A DNA stretch of 64,000 nucleotides from Lysobacter sp. yr284 (GTDB lineage: Bacteria > Pseudomonadota > Gammaproteobacteria > Xanthomonadales > Xanthomonadaceae): assembly GCF_900107375.1 (NCBI RefSeq), contig NZ_FNPT01000021.1, forward strand, positions 24,856-88,855. Direction: 5' to 3'. Positions 1-8,916 of the stretch are shown in pieces. The position numbers and the translations under genes are program-made. Under the pieces are notes generated by a model. That model saw only the letters and a program-made list of their open reading frames with translations, searched no databases and was not told where the DNA came from. The first letter of the stretch is position 1. The number at the start of each line of letters is the position of its first letter.

Positions 1-82
1 GGGCTGCCCCCGGTTCGCGGCGGCGCGTGCCGGTCGCTGCGCCGGCACGGGGTGTCGGCGGGAATCGTCGTGGCTGCGGTGG

Positions 83-113
83 CGCGGTCGCGGCTAGCGC
101 CGCTCCTGCAGGG
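83..113. repeat. Intergenic REP-like repeat, single copy
   Basis: A GC-rich element reading GCGGTCGCGGCTAGCGCCGC followed by TCCTGCAGG. It is the reverse-oriented form of the repeat family (TGTAGGAGCGGCGC...GCGACCGCG) found at six other intergenic places in this window. Bases 1-184 hold no recognisable gene. Confidence 0.6.
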
Positions 114-184
114 GGCGGTGCGGATTCACGGCGCGCGGGAGTTCGCGCGGCCCGGCTTGCGCCGGGCTGCGCGGCGGCGCGGGC

Positions 185-1063
185 TCAGGCCGCGTCGCTT
201 TCCGCCTGGGCGCGGGCGCGCTTGAGCGCGATCAGCGCCGAGGTGTCGGCTTCGCCGTAGCCGCGTTCGATCAGTTCGGCGTAGTCGGCCGCGGCCTGGT
301 CGAGGGTGGCGGTGCGGATGCCGGTGTCGCGGGCGATGCCCTGGACGATGCGCAGGTCCTTGAGCATGTGCTGGCACTTGAAGCCGGGCGCGAACTCGTC
401 GCGCAGCATGGTCGCGCCGCGCTTGTCGAGGAACCAGTTGCTGGCCGCGCCGGCCATCAGCGTCGGCAGCAGCTTGTCCGCGTCCAGGCCGAGCTTCTCG
501 CCCAGCGCCAGGCCTTCGCACACCGCCTCGTTGATGCCGGCCACCAGCACCTGGTTGATCGCCTTGGTCGCCTGACCGGCGCCGGTGCCGCCCATGTGGG
601 TGATGCGCGCGGCGTAGCTGTCGACGATCGCGTGCACGCGCTCGAGCTGGGCCGCGTCGCCGCCGACCATGATCGACAGCTTGCCGTTGCGCGCGCCTTC
701 CACGCCGCCGGATACCGGCGCATCGAGGAAGCCGATGTCGTGCACGCCCAGCGTCGCCGCGGCGCGGCGCGCGGTCTCGACCGAGACGGTCGAGTGGTCG
801 ACCACGATCGCGCCCGGCTTGAGCACCTCGGCCAGCGCGGCCACGTTCTCCAGCACGTCCGCATCGAGCGACACGCACAGGATCACCACGTCGCAATCGG
901 CGAAGTTCGCCGCCGACCGCGCCGCGCGCACGCCCAGTTCCGACGCCAGCGCGTCGGCCTTGGCCTGGGTCCGGTTGCCGACCGCGGTCAGCCCCCCCGT
1001 GGCATGTATGTAGCGCGCCATCGGCGCGCCCATCGCTCCCAGACCGATCACCCCTGCTTTCAT
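185..1063 (-). CDS. NAD(P)-dependent beta-hydroxyacid dehydrogenase (3-hydroxyisobutyrate / tartronate semialdehyde reductase family)
   Basis: A soluble oxidoreductase of about 292 aa. The N-terminus MKAGVIGLGAMGAPMARY is the Rossmann GxGxxG nucleotide site. The family substrate motif DAPVSGGVEGARNG lies near residue 120, and GAGQATKAINQ near residue 170 holds the catalytic lysine. I start at 1063 rather than 54 bases upstream because AGAAGG sits six bases before this ATG and the extra 18 residues do not fit the family. Members oxidise or reduce small beta-hydroxyacids such as 3-hydroxyisobutyrate, tartronate semialdehyde or succinic semialdehyde; the exact substrate cannot be read from sequence. 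It stands alone, about 260 bases from the YciI-speA unit. The 1064-1323 spacer is extremely GC-rich with nested GGCGCC palindromes. Confidence 0.88.
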   Translation of the reverse strand: MKAGVIGLGAMGAPMARYIHATGGLTAVGNRTQAKADALASELGVRAARSAANFADCDVVILCVSLDADVLENVAALAEVLKPGAIVVDHSTVSVETARRAAATLGVHDIGFLDAPVSGGVEGARNGKLSIMVGGDAAQLERVHAIVDSYAARITHMGGTGAGQATKAINQVLVAGINEAVCEGLALGEKLGLDADKLLPTLMAGAASNWFLDKRGATMLRDEFAPGFKCQHMLKDLRIVQGIARDTGIRTATLDQAAADYAELIERGYGEADTSALIALKRARAQAESDAA

Positions 1064-1323
1064 TTCGAACCTTCTGCCCGTCCGGGCGCTGATTGTTGCC
1101 AAACCATGATGCGGCATCGCCGCGTTCCGCGCTCGGTCCGCCGTCGCGGCCCGGCGCTCGCACCCGACCGGGCCGAGGCCGGCGGCGCGTCGGGGACATC
1201 CCGCTCCCGGCCGCCGCCCACGGCGGCCGCCGGCGTCGTTGAACAGTCCATCGCCGGCGCCGGGCGCCCGAAGCGCGGCGGCGCCGGCGCCGGGCGGCGC
1301 CCGCCGGGCGCCTCAACCCCGAT

Positions 1324-1578
1324 TCAGGCCGCCTGCCACTCGTACACGTCGACCCGCGAGGACCCGGTCAGGTGCAGCGGATCGCCGAAGGCCAGCACCC
1401 GCGCCTCTTCCAGGTCGACCGCGCGCAGGACGTAGGCGCCGCCGGTCTTGTCGCCGAAGCCGCCGGACAGCTCCAGCCGCGCCTGCGCGCGCAGGCCGTC
1501 GAGGAACTCGCGGTGCGGGCCGATCTGCTCGGTGTCGAACTGCGGCAGGCGCATGACCATCACCAGGTAGCGATTCAT
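1324..1578 (-). CDS. YciI-family small protein
   Basis: An 84-aa protein with the ferredoxin-like YciI fold signature: MNRYLVMVMRLPQFD at the start, an HREFLDGLRAQ helix, a GGxxD-like turn (SGGFGDKTGGAYVL) and a C-terminal strand ending RVDVYEWQAA. Members of this family are small, usually dimeric proteins of mostly unknown function, sometimes with a His/Asp pair suggestive of catalysis. It begins 9 bases after the speA stop codon on the same strand, so the two are very probably co-transcribed. A direct link to polyamine metabolism is only an inference from that position. Confidence 0.8.
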   Translation of the reverse strand: MNRYLVMVMRLPQFDTEQIGPHREFLDGLRAQARLELSGGFGDKTGGAYVLRAVDLEEARVLAFGDPLHLTGSSRVDVYEWQAA

Positions 1579-1587
1579 CGCGCCTCC

Positions 1588-3477
1588 TCAGGCCAGCGGG
1601 GTGTCGTCGAGATAGGTGTAGCCGGTCAGGCCGGTCTCCAGCGCCGCTTCCAGGCGCGCGGCCTCCTGCGCCGGCAGGCCCGCGGCCTCGACCTTGGCGC
1701 GATAGGTCGCGCGCAGCTCGGACAGCTTGTAGCCCACGTAGTCGAGCATGACGTCGGTGGTGTCGCCGCGGCGCTGCTGGGCGAAGCGGTAGCCGTCGCC
1801 GTCGGCGCGCACTTCCACCGCGTCGGTGTCGCCGAACAGGTTGTGGATGTCGCCGAGGATTTCCTGGTACGCACCGACCAGGAAGAACCCGAGCCGGTAG
1901 CTCTCGCCGGGCTTGAGCGCATGCAGCGGCAGCGAGCTGTCCAGGCCTTCGTTCTCGACGTAGGTGTCGATCTTGCCGTCCGAATCGCAGGTCAGGTCGG
2001 CGATCACGCCGCGCCGTTGCGGCTTCTCGTCCAGCCGCTCGATCGGCGCGATCGGGAACACCTGGTCGATCGCCCACACGTCGGGCATCGACTCGAACAC
2101 GCTGAAATTGACGAAGTACTTGTCGACCAGGCGCTCGTTGAGCTCGTCGAGCAGGTCGCGGTGGCTCTTCTCGCCGACGTCCAGGCGCGCGCGCACGGCG
2201 TGGGCGATCGCGTAGAACAGGTCGTCGATGCGCGCGCGGTGGGTCAGGTCGATCTGGCCCAGCGCGTACAGCGACAGGCCTTCGCCGTGGTGGTGCTGGG
2301 CTTCGTGGAACAGCTCCACCGCCGGGCGCTGGCCGAGTTCGTCGTGGATCTCGCGCAGGTGGCGGATCACCGCCGGCTCGTCCTCGTGCGCGGGCGGCAC
2401 CCGGCCTTCGGGCGCCTCCTCGATCTCCGACACGTTGGCGACCAGCACCGCGTGGTGCGCGGTCATCGCGCGGCCGCACTCGGTGACCACGCGCGGCGGC
2501 GGCAGCCCGTATTCCTGGCAGGCCTCGGCCAGCGGCTGGACGATGTTCGACGCGTACTGGTTGACGCCGTAGTTGATCGAGCAATAGCTGCGCGAACGGG
2601 TGCCTTCGTAGTCGATGCCCAGGCCGCCGCCGACGTCCATGTAGCGCACCTTGGCGCCGAGCTTGGACAGTTCGACGAAGTAGCGCGTGGCCTCGCGCAT
2701 GCCGTTGGCGATGTCGCGCACGTTGGAGATCTGCGAGCCCATGTGGAAGTGCAGCAGGCCCAGGCAATCCTGCAGGCCGTTGTCGCGCAGCTGCTTCCAC
2801 AGGTCCAGCACCTGGCGCGGGCTGAGCCCGAACTTGGCCTTGTCGCCGCCGCTGTTCTGCCACTTGCCGGCGCCCAGCGAGGCCAGACGCATGCGCACGC
2901 CCAGGCCCGGCTTGACGTCGAGGGCCTTGGCCTCCTCGAACACCAGCGCAAGCTCGGACGGCTTTTCGACCACGATGTAGGTCTCCATGCCGAGCTTGCG
3001 GCCGATCAGGGCCAGGCGGATGTACTCGCGGTCCTTGTAGCCGTTGCACACGATCAGCCCGCCGGGCCGGCTCAGCGCCAGCACCGCCATCAGCTCGGGC
3101 TTGCTGCCGGCTTCCAGGCCGAAGCCCTCGCCCGCGTGCGAGGCCAGCGTGCCGGCCACGCCCTGGTGCTGGTTGACCTTGATCGGATAGACCGCGGTGT
3201 AGCCGCCGGCGTAGTCCCAGTCCTTCATCGCCTGGTCGAACGCGCCCTGCAGCTTGCCCAGGCGGTCGCCGAGGATGTCGGGGAAGCGCACCAGCAGCGG
3301 CAGCTTGGCGCCGGCCTCGCGCGCGGCGTCGACCACCTCGGGCAGCGGCACGGTCGGGCCGCGCTCGCCGCGCGGCTTGACCACGATCCGGCCGGCGCCG
3401 TCGATGTCGAAGTAACCTTCGGACCAATGCGGGATCGAATAGGTCTTGCGGGCCTGATCGAGCGACCAGTCGGACAT
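1588..3477 (-). CDS. speA: Biosynthetic arginine decarboxylase
   Basis: This 629-aa PLP enzyme (fold-III, alanine racemase-like) converts arginine to agmatine, the first step of the agmatine route to putrescine. The PLP lysine sits in AVYPIKVNQHQGV (K100), followed by LLHFHMGSQISN and a glycine-rich phosphate loop (DVGGGLGIDYEG). The cysteine motif ADLTCDSDGKID near residue 500 is typical of SpeA. Length matches the usual 630-660 aa. I use the ATG giving MSDWSLDQARKTYSIPHW, the usual N-terminus, rather than one 12 codons upstream. It diverges from speE, with which it supplies the polyamine pathway. An agmatine-to-putrescine enzyme is not in this window. Confidence 0.95.
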   Translation of the reverse strand: MSDWSLDQARKTYSIPHWSEGYFDIDGAGRIVVKPRGERGPTVPLPEVVDAAREAGAKLPLLVRFPDILGDRLGKLQGAFDQAMKDWDYAGGYTAVYPIKVNQHQGVAGTLASHAGEGFGLEAGSKPELMAVLALSRPGGLIVCNGYKDREYIRLALIGRKLGMETYIVVEKPSELALVFEEAKALDVKPGLGVRMRLASLGAGKWQNSGGDKAKFGLSPRQVLDLWKQLRDNGLQDCLGLLHFHMGSQISNVRDIANGMREATRYFVELSKLGAKVRYMDVGGGLGIDYEGTRSRSYCSINYGVNQYASNIVQPLAEACQEYGLPPPRVVTECGRAMTAHHAVLVANVSEIEEAPEGRVPPAHEDEPAVIRHLREIHDELGQRPAVELFHEAQHHHGEGLSLYALGQIDLTHRARIDDLFYAIAHAVRARLDVGEKSHRDLLDELNERLVDKYFVNFSVFESMPDVWAIDQVFPIAPIERLDEKPQRRGVIADLTCDSDGKIDTYVENEGLDSSLPLHALKPGESYRLGFFLVGAYQEILGDIHNLFGDTDAVEVRADGDGYRFAQQRRGDTTDVMLDYVGYKLSELRATYRAKVEAAGLPAQEAARLEAALETGLTGYTYLDDTPLA

Positions 3478-3645
3478 CGGCGCGTTACCGTGGAAAACGT
3501 GGGGAAGGCGCATTCTACAGGCCGCGTCCTTCCGGGGGACCGTCCGCGCCGCGCGCGAACGGCCGGATCGGCAAAATCGCGGCGCCCGGCCCGCCGCGGC
3601 GGCGCCCCCGCGGCCGTCGCCCGGCGCCGCCGGCCCGGCCCGCGC

Positions 3646-3674
3646 GACGTACGTTCATACCGGTCCGCTACAAT
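3646..3674 (+). promoter_or_regulatory. Candidate speE promoter in the speA-speE divergent spacer
   Basis: The 302-bp spacer 3478-3779 has one good -10 hexamer, TACAAT at 3669-3674, about 105 bases before speE. The -35 partner 17 bases upstream (GACGTA at 3646) is weak. No clear promoter for speA on the other strand was recognised. The rest is GC-rich with no open frame I would call a gene. Confidence 0.4.
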
Positions 3675-3779
3675 CCGCGCCCCAAGCCCGGCGCCGCCCG
3701 GGCGCCGCCGGCCGGGCCCGCCCGCGCCGTCCCGATCAGGCTGGCCGCACCAGCAATCGTCCGACCCAGGAGCACGCGC

Positions 3780-4631
3780 ATGACCAACGAAGCCCAGTGG
3801 CACTACGAGAACTTCGAGCCGACCGGCTCGTCCATCGGCTATCGCATCACCCGCAAGCTCGACGAGGTGCAGTCGCCGTTCCAGAAGATCGAGATCTTCG
3901 AGACCACCGACTGGGGCAACCTGATGCTGATCGACGGCGCGGTCATGCTGACCACGCGCGACAACTTCCTCTACCACGAGATGATGTCGCACCCGGCGCT
4001 GTTCACCCACGCCGCGCCCAAGAACGTGGTCATCATCGGCGGCGGCGACTGCGGCACCCTGCGCGAGGTGCTCAAGCACCCCGGCGTCGAGGAAGCCGTG
4101 CAGTGCGACATCGACGAGCAGGTCACGCGCATGGCCGAGAAGTGGTTCCCGGAACTGTGCGACAGCAACGGCGACCAGCGCGCGCAGCTGCTGTTCGACG
4201 ACGGCATCGCCTACATGGCCAACCGCCCGGCCGGCAGCGTCGACCTCATCATCGTCGACTCCACCGACCCGGTCGGCCCGGCCGAGGGCCTGTTCAACAA
4301 GGCCTTCTACGACAGCTGCTTCCGCGCCCTGCGCGAGGACGGCATCCTGGTCCAGCAGTCCGAATCGCCGCTGATGCTGCTCAAGCTGATCCAGGAAATG
4401 CGCACCGAGATGGGCAAGGCGGGTTTCAATACCTTCAAGACCCTGCCGTTCCCGCAGCCGTGCTACCCGACCGGCTGGTGGAGCTGCACCCTGGCGCGCA
4501 AGGCCGGCGGTTTCGACTTCCGCCAGGACGACGCCCAGGCCAAGGCCTTCGCGACCAAGTACTACAACGCCGGCATCCACCACGGCGCGCTGTCGACGCC
4601 GGCGTTCGTGGCGCAGGCGTTGGGCGAGTAA
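3780..4631 (+). CDS. speE: Spermidine synthase (polyamine aminopropyltransferase)
   Basis: This 283-aa cytosolic enzyme transfers the aminopropyl group of decarboxylated S-adenosylmethionine to putrescine. Family marks in order are YHEMMSHPALF, the dcSAM-binding loop VVIIGGGDCGTLREV (D90), the acidic VQCDIDEQV, and the catalytic-region LIIVDSTDPVGPAEGLF near residue 160. The loop reads GGGDC rather than the commoner GGGDG. The ATG has GGAG nine bases upstream. It is divergent from speA, so agmatine-derived putrescine could feed it. The decarboxylase that makes dcSAM (speD) is not in the window. Confidence 0.95.
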   Translation: MTNEAQWHYENFEPTGSSIGYRITRKLDEVQSPFQKIEIFETTDWGNLMLIDGAVMLTTRDNFLYHEMMSHPALFTHAAPKNVVIIGGGDCGTLREVLKHPGVEEAVQCDIDEQVTRMAEKWFPELCDSNGDQRAQLLFDDGIAYMANRPAGSVDLIIVDSTDPVGPAEGLFNKAFYDSCFRALREDGILVQQSESPLMLLKLIQEMRTEMGKAGFNTFKTLPFPQPCYPTGWWSCTLARKAGGFDFRQDDAQAKAFATKYYNAGIHHGALSTPAFVAQALGE

Positions 4632-4653
4632 ATCGCCCGCGGGTTACGCAACG

Positions 4654-4678
4654 AAAAAGCCCCGCACTCGCGGGGCTG
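4654..4678 (-). terminator. Rho-independent terminator between speE and the metzincin gene
   Basis: An 8-bp perfect stem AGCCCCGC/GCGGGGCT with a 4-base loop at 4659-4678. Read on the minus strand it is followed by TTTTT, so it best ends the metzincin gene transcript arriving from the right. It may also stop speE transcripts, though the plus strand has no U-run. Confidence 0.8.
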
Positions 4679-4691
4679 TACGTAGTACGAC

Positions 4692-4783
4692 TGTAGGAGC
4701 GGCGCGAGCCGCGACCGCGACATCGCGCTTACGACGCAAACGGCTGCAACGCGGTCGCAGCTTGCGCAGCTCCTACAGGGAGC
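4692..4783. repeat. Paired REP-like inverted repeat
   Basis: Two copies of the intergenic element in opposite orientation: TGTAGGAGCGGCGCGAGCC at 4692 and the complementary form ending AGCTCCTACAGG at about 4783. The pair can fold into a long hairpin between two convergent genes, the usual position of such repeats in Xanthomonadaceae. Confidence 0.75.
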
Positions 4784-4836
4784 TTGCCGCACACGCTTGC
4801 GATCCGGAGCCCGGCGGGCTCCGGGCCGCAAGCCGA

Positions 4837-6120
4837 TCAGCGGAACGCCGCCATCGCCGCCGCGCGCTCGCGCATGACCCGCTCGTTGTTGCGAGTGCTG
4901 GTGCCCAGCGGCCGGCTCACGCCGCCGGACACGTAGCTCTGGTCGGTCGTGGAGAAGTAGCCGATGCGCGGCTGCGGGTTCGAGTTCACCGCCATGATCG
5001 TGCGGAAGTTGCCGCTCGAATTGACGTAGCCGTGGCCGTACGAGAACGGCGTGGTGTTGGGGTCGTTGTCGTGGCGGGCGCCGAACAGGTGCGCCGCCTC
5101 GTGCACGAAGGTGAAGGTGCTGCACGAGTGGTTCTGGACGAAAAAGCCGTTGGCCGCGCTCGCGCCGATCGCCGCGGCCTGGCCGCACAGCAGGCCGCCG
5201 CTGCTGGTCTTCAGGCCGTCGCGGACCACCAGGGTCACCAGGTCGGCGGCGGTGCTGTCGCGCTCGGTGGTGGAATAAGCGTCGTACCAGCCGTCGCTGG
5301 TGCCCTTGATGCGCGAGACCAGCGTGTCGGAAATATCGGTCGCCTGCCCCTGGCTGGCGAAGCGCACGCCGGCGCTCTGGAAGCGCACCGCCAACGCGTT
5401 GTTGGCGAACGCGGTGTTCGACTGGGCGATGAAGAACGCGGCGCGGTCGGTGGCCGAGTTCTCGCCGCCCAGTTCGCTGACCGCCTCCGGGGTGTAGACC
5501 TGCAGGATGCGCACCACCGGGTCGGCCAGCAGCGCCTTCGACGCGAGCGCGCCGACGCCGCCGTCGCGCTGCGGCGGCAGGTCGACCTGCGCCGGCGTGT
5601 CGTCGCCGCCTTCCAGGCTGGCCGGATCGCGCTTGACCAGATACTGCTGCGCGCCGTTCTCGGAGGTCAGCACTTCGTAGACCTCGCCCGTAGCCGTGGC
5701 GATCTGCCCGGTGACGCGGTTGCCGCGAACCACGAACAACGCCGTCGCCGGCGCCTGCGCGCCGAGCTTGAGCTGGCCGTTGGCCAGCAGCCGGTCGGCG
5801 CCCGACCACACCACGTCGCCGCCCTCGGTCCGATACGACTTGGCCAGGCGCATGTGCAGGCGCGCGCCTTCCGGCAGGCTCAGCGCCAGCTCGCGCTGGC
5901 CGTCGACCAGCAACTGGCGGTCGAGCGAGACCGCCGCGGCCCACTGCGCGCTCTTGCCGCGCAGCATGCCGTCGACGTGGGCCGGAACCGCGGCGGTCGC
6001 CGCGGCGCGCGACGGCTGGGCGCGGAACAGTTCCGGCGCGGCGGCCGACTGCGCGCCGGCGAGGTTCGCCGCAGCCGCGATCGCGCCGGCGATGGACGCT
6101 ACCAGGATGGTCTTGTGCAT
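4837..6120 (-). CDS. Secreted zinc metalloprotease, reprolysin-like (M12 metzincin)
   Basis: A 427-aa exported protease. The start at 6120 gives MHKTILVASIAGAIAAAANLAGA, a classic Sec signal peptide with likely cleavage near residue 23, and has GGAGAA upstream; the longer frame adds 23 unrelated residues. The zinc site is HEAAHLFGARHD (H340, E341, H344, H350), the metzincin HExxHxxGxxHD motif, followed by a Met-turn in RTIMAVNSN. Residues 25-170 look like a propeptide. Substrate is unknown; in predatory Lysobacter such enzymes are usually secreted degradative proteases. It stands alone and is probably ended by the 4654-4678 terminator. Confidence 0.85.
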   Translation of the reverse strand: MHKTILVASIAGAIAAAANLAGAQSAAAPELFRAQPSRAAATAAVPAHVDGMLRGKSAQWAAAVSLDRQLLVDGQRELALSLPEGARLHMRLAKSYRTEGGDVVWSGADRLLANGQLKLGAQAPATALFVVRGNRVTGQIATATGEVYEVLTSENGAQQYLVKRDPASLEGGDDTPAQVDLPPQRDGGVGALASKALLADPVVRILQVYTPEAVSELGGENSATDRAAFFIAQSNTAFANNALAVRFQSAGVRFASQGQATDISDTLVSRIKGTSDGWYDAYSTTERDSTAADLVTLVVRDGLKTSSGGLLCGQAAAIGASAANGFFVQNHSCSTFTFVHEAAHLFGARHDNDPNTTPFSYGHGYVNSSGNFRTIMAVNSNPQPRIGYFSTTDQSYVSGGVSRPLGTSTRNNERVMRERAAAMAAFR

Positions 6121-6524
6121 GTGGATCGTTCTCCGTCTGCGTTGCAACGATGAGTGGCTGAGGCGACCGCAGTCGCCCGGCGGGTCCATGGCTGCATCGC
6201 CGCTTGCCGGTCGCGACCACGCGACGGCAGGGGCGCGGTCGATCCACCGCGAACGGAGCTGAGCTTAGGCACGCGGCGCGACGGCCGAATCGAGCGCGCA
6301 AGCGTCGCGTACGCGTCGAAACACGCGTCGCATCACATATTCACGGATTGAAACGACAATCGAGGGCCGGCGAGCGCGCGGGCCGAAAGCGCCGATGCAT
6401 GCGGCAGGCATGCGTAGTGAAGCCGGCGAGCAAACGGCTCCGCCACAGGCGGAGCCGTTTCGCGATACGCGTGCAGACGCCGCGCGAGTCCAGGCGCGAC
6501 CTCGCGCCTGCGGCGTGCGTGCGC
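6121..6524. other. 404-bp spacer with a terminator hairpin for yeiH
   Basis: A 13-bp perfect stem AAACGGCTCCGCC/GGCGGAGCCGTTT with a 3-base loop lies at 6432-6460, downstream of the yeiH stop and ending in TTT on either strand, so it is a likely terminator. The rest should contain the metzincin promoter. No gene is seen. Confidence 0.6.
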
Positions 6525-7622
6525 TCAGCCGAACAGCTTCGCCGCGCCGACGTTGAGCGCGTAGCCGCCGACGGTGAGCGTGGCGAACAGGATCGCCGCC
6601 AACAGCATCGGCTTGGCGCCGGCCTGGCGGATCGCGCCGATGTGGGTGCGCAGGCCCAGCGCGGCCATCGCCATCGCCAGCAGCACGGTATCGAGCTGGA
6701 CGATCGCGGCCTTCCACGCCGCCGGCAGCAGGTGCAGCGAATTGATCCCGCTGACCGCGACGAACAGCAGCGCGAACCACGGGATCACGATCTTCGACCG
6801 GGCCGCGCCCGCGCCGCCGCCCGCGCCCAGGCGCGAGGACAGGATCAGCAGGAACGGCGCCAGCAGCATCACCCGCAGCATCTTCTCGATCACCGCCGCC
6901 GACGCGGCCTGCTCGCTGACCGCGCGCCCGGCGACGACGACTTGCGCCACCTCGTGGATGGTGGAGCCGGCGAACACGCCATAGGCGTGCTCGCTCAGGC
7001 CCAGGTACGGGTAGGCCCAGGGGTAGACGAACATGCCCAGGGTTCCGAACACCACCACCGTGGCCACCGCCACCGAGACCTTGTGCGCCTGGCCCTTGAC
7101 CACCGGTTCGGTCGCCATCACCGCCGCCGCGCCGCAGATCGCGCTGCCGGCGCCGATCAGCATCGAGGTCTCGCGGTCGAGCTTCAACCAGCGCGTGCCG
7201 AGCCAGGTGCCCAGACTGAAGATGCCGGCGACCACGACGATGTCCACCGCCAGCCCGGCCGCGCCGACGCCGGCGATCTCCTGGAAGGTCACCCGGAAGC
7301 CGTACAGCACGATGCCCGCGCGCAGCAGCATCGCCTTGCTGAAATCCACGCCGCTGCCGACCTTGCCGGCGATGGACGGGAACACGGTATTGCCCGCGGC
7401 GATGCCGAGCACGATCGCCAGGGTCAGCGCGCTGAGCCCGGCCGCCTGCAGCGCCGGCAGCGCCGCCAGGGCCATGGCCGCGGCCGCGATCGCCGCCGCC
7501 AGCGCCAGCCCGGGCCAGAACCCCGGTTGCCGGTGCGCGCCTTGCGGGGCGGCGGGGACGGGCGAGGTCGGAGTCAGGGCGGCGGACACGGCGGCGTACT
7601 CGGTGTGGAAAGGCGGTGCCAC
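6525..7622 (-). CDS. yeiH: YeiH-family (UPF0324) membrane protein, putative sulfate exporter
   Basis: A 365-aa inner-membrane protein with about ten hydrophobic segments. Family motifs are ALTLAIVLGIAAGNT near residue 70, SKAMLLRAGIVLYGFR, LIGAGSAICGAAAVMA (the conserved GxSxICGxxA loop) and the FAGSTIHEVAQVVVAG segment with the conserved His-Glu. Transport of sulfate or a related anion is proposed for the family but poorly proven. The start is a choice: GTG at 7622 has AAGGGG ten bases upstream and lies just downstream of a plausible -10 box, whereas ATG 7655 would sit inside that promoter. It is divergent from a LysR regulator, as E. coli yeiH is with yeiE. Confidence 0.85.
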   Translation of the reverse strand: MAPPFHTEYAAVSAALTPTSPVPAAPQGAHRQPGFWPGLALAAAIAAAAMALAALPALQAAGLSALTLAIVLGIAAGNTVFPSIAGKVGSGVDFSKAMLLRAGIVLYGFRVTFQEIAGVGAAGLAVDIVVVAGIFSLGTWLGTRWLKLDRETSMLIGAGSAICGAAAVMATEPVVKGQAHKVSVAVATVVVFGTLGMFVYPWAYPYLGLSEHAYGVFAGSTIHEVAQVVVAGRAVSEQAASAAVIEKMLRVMLLAPFLLILSSRLGAGGGAGAARSKIVIPWFALLFVAVSGINSLHLLPAAWKAAIVQLDTVLLAMAMAALGLRTHIGAIRQAGAKPMLLAAILFATLTVGGYALNVGAAKLFG

Positions 7623-7653
7623 GGTAGGCCCGCCCCTTTTCGGAGTCCAATAC

Positions 7654-7679
7654 ATATAATTCAACGATCCATGAGTTGA
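7654..7679. promoter_or_regulatory. LysR-type operator and yeiH promoter
   Basis: TCAAC (7661-7665) and GTTGA (7675-7679) form a 5-bp inverted repeat spaced by 9, matching the T-N11-A LysR box layout. It lies between the divergent yeiH and LysR genes. The minus strand carries TTATAT at 7654-7659 as a likely yeiH -10. The spacer is so short that one regulator site could control both genes. Confidence 0.55.
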
Positions 7680-7689
7680 GCTCATACCC

Positions 7690-8601
7690 ATGAACCTGCA
7701 CCTGCTGCGCGTGTTCCTGACCGTGGTCGAGCAGCAAGGCTTCTCGCGCGCGGCCGAAACCCTGTTCGTGAGCCAGTCGGCGGTGTCCAAGGCGGTGCGC
7801 GAACTGGAGAACCAGCTCGACCTGCCGCTGCTGGAGCGCACCGGCAGCGACGGCAAGGCGGTGCGCGGCGGCGTCCACGGCATCGCCCTGACCGACCACG
7901 GCCGCGCCGTGTTCGAACACGCCCGCGCGATCTTCGCCCTGGAGCGCATCGCCATGGAGGACGTGCGCGACCGGGTCGAACTGCGCCAGGGCCGCCTGCG
8001 CATCGGCGCCAGCACCACGGTGGCGGCCTACTGGCTGCCGCAGCAACTGGGCCCGTTCGTGCGCGCGCATCCGCGGCTGACGACCGAGCTGGTGGTCGGC
8101 AACACTGAGGAAGTCAGCCGCGCGGTGATCGATTGCACGGTCGACATCGGCTATGTCGAGGGCAGCGTCGAGGACTCGCGCATCGCCGTCGCCCACTGGC
8201 GCGACGAACCGCTGCGGCTGGTCGCGCCGGCCGACAGCGCGCTCGGGCTGCGCCGGCGGCCGTCGATCGCCGAGCTGTCGCGCCAGACCTGGCTGCTGCG
8301 CGAACCCGGCTCGGGCACCCGCCAGGTCGCCCAGTCGCTGTTCGCCGCGCGCGGCATCGCGCCGGAGCGGACCATGGAGATCGGCAGCAGCGAGGCGATC
8401 GCCCGCGCGGTGGTGGCCGGCGTCGGCATCGCCCTGCTGCCGGCGACCGTGGTCGCCGACCTGATCCTGATGCAGCGCGTGCGGCCGATCGCGCTGGGCG
8501 AAGACGAGACGCTGAGCCGCCCGCTGTACCGGCTGGAACTGGCCAACCGCCCGCGCGCGCCGGCGCTGCAGGCGTTCCTGGAGTACGAACGCGAGCATTG
8601 A
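7690..8601 (+). CDS. LysR-family transcriptional regulator (YeiE/CysB-like)
   Basis: A 303-aa DNA-binding regulator. Residues 1-60 form the winged HTH (LLRVFLTVVEQQGFSRAAE, SQSAVSKAVRELE), followed by a linker helix and a periplasmic-binding-protein-like effector domain from about residue 95. The divergent arrangement with yeiH, with a LysR box between them, makes yeiH its probable target together with its own promoter. The effector is unknown. The stop is about 20 bases before a palindromic repeat that could end transcription. Confidence 0.88.
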   Translation: MNLHLLRVFLTVVEQQGFSRAAETLFVSQSAVSKAVRELENQLDLPLLERTGSDGKAVRGGVHGIALTDHGRAVFEHARAIFALERIAMEDVRDRVELRQGRLRIGASTTVAAYWLPQQLGPFVRAHPRLTTELVVGNTEEVSRAVIDCTVDIGYVEGSVEDSRIAVAHWRDEPLRLVAPADSALGLRRRPSIAELSRQTWLLREPGSGTRQVAQSLFAARGIAPERTMEIGSSEAIARAVVAGVGIALLPATVVADLILMQRVRPIALGEDETLSRPLYRLELANRPRAPALQAFLEYEREH

Positions 8602-8622
8602 CGCGGCGTGCCGGCCTGGCGG

Positions 8623-8718
8623 TGGGAGCGACTTCAGTCCCGATGCTTTTGTCCCGGCTCATCCGCAAGTCCCGCCGCATCTGAACGAAAAGCGTCGGGA
8701 CTGAAGTCCCTCCTACAG
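8623..8718. repeat. Long imperfect hairpin repeat
   Basis: GGGAGCGACTTCAGTCCCGA at 8624 pairs with the matching arm TCGGGACTGAAGTCCCTCC at 8695-8713, with an inner TGCTTTT/AAAAGCG pair. It belongs to the TTCAGTCCC-type intergenic hairpins of this group rather than the TGTAGGAGC family. The 315-bp spacer 8602-8916 otherwise holds no gene. Confidence 0.65.
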
Positions 8719-8916
8719 CGGCGCCGCTGCGTTGGCGCGCATTCATGGCATCGCACGGCCCTGCCGGCGTGCGCTTCGCCCTCGTCGCAAGCGTCGTTCG
8801 GCCTAGGCGCGGCCTCGCGCAAAGTCGCGGCCGCCGGGCCGAACGTCGCATGCCTCGCCCGCCCACGCCGCCTAGCGTGGCGACGCCGCACTCCGCGGCG
8901 CCGACCCTCCCCCGCC

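Noticed and set aside
1372..3783. Long antisense frame of 800 codons opposite speA
   Set aside because: GC-rich genes leave long open frames on the other strand; the translation is a Val/Ala/Arg/His-rich mirror with no domain, whereas the minus strand gives a complete SpeA.
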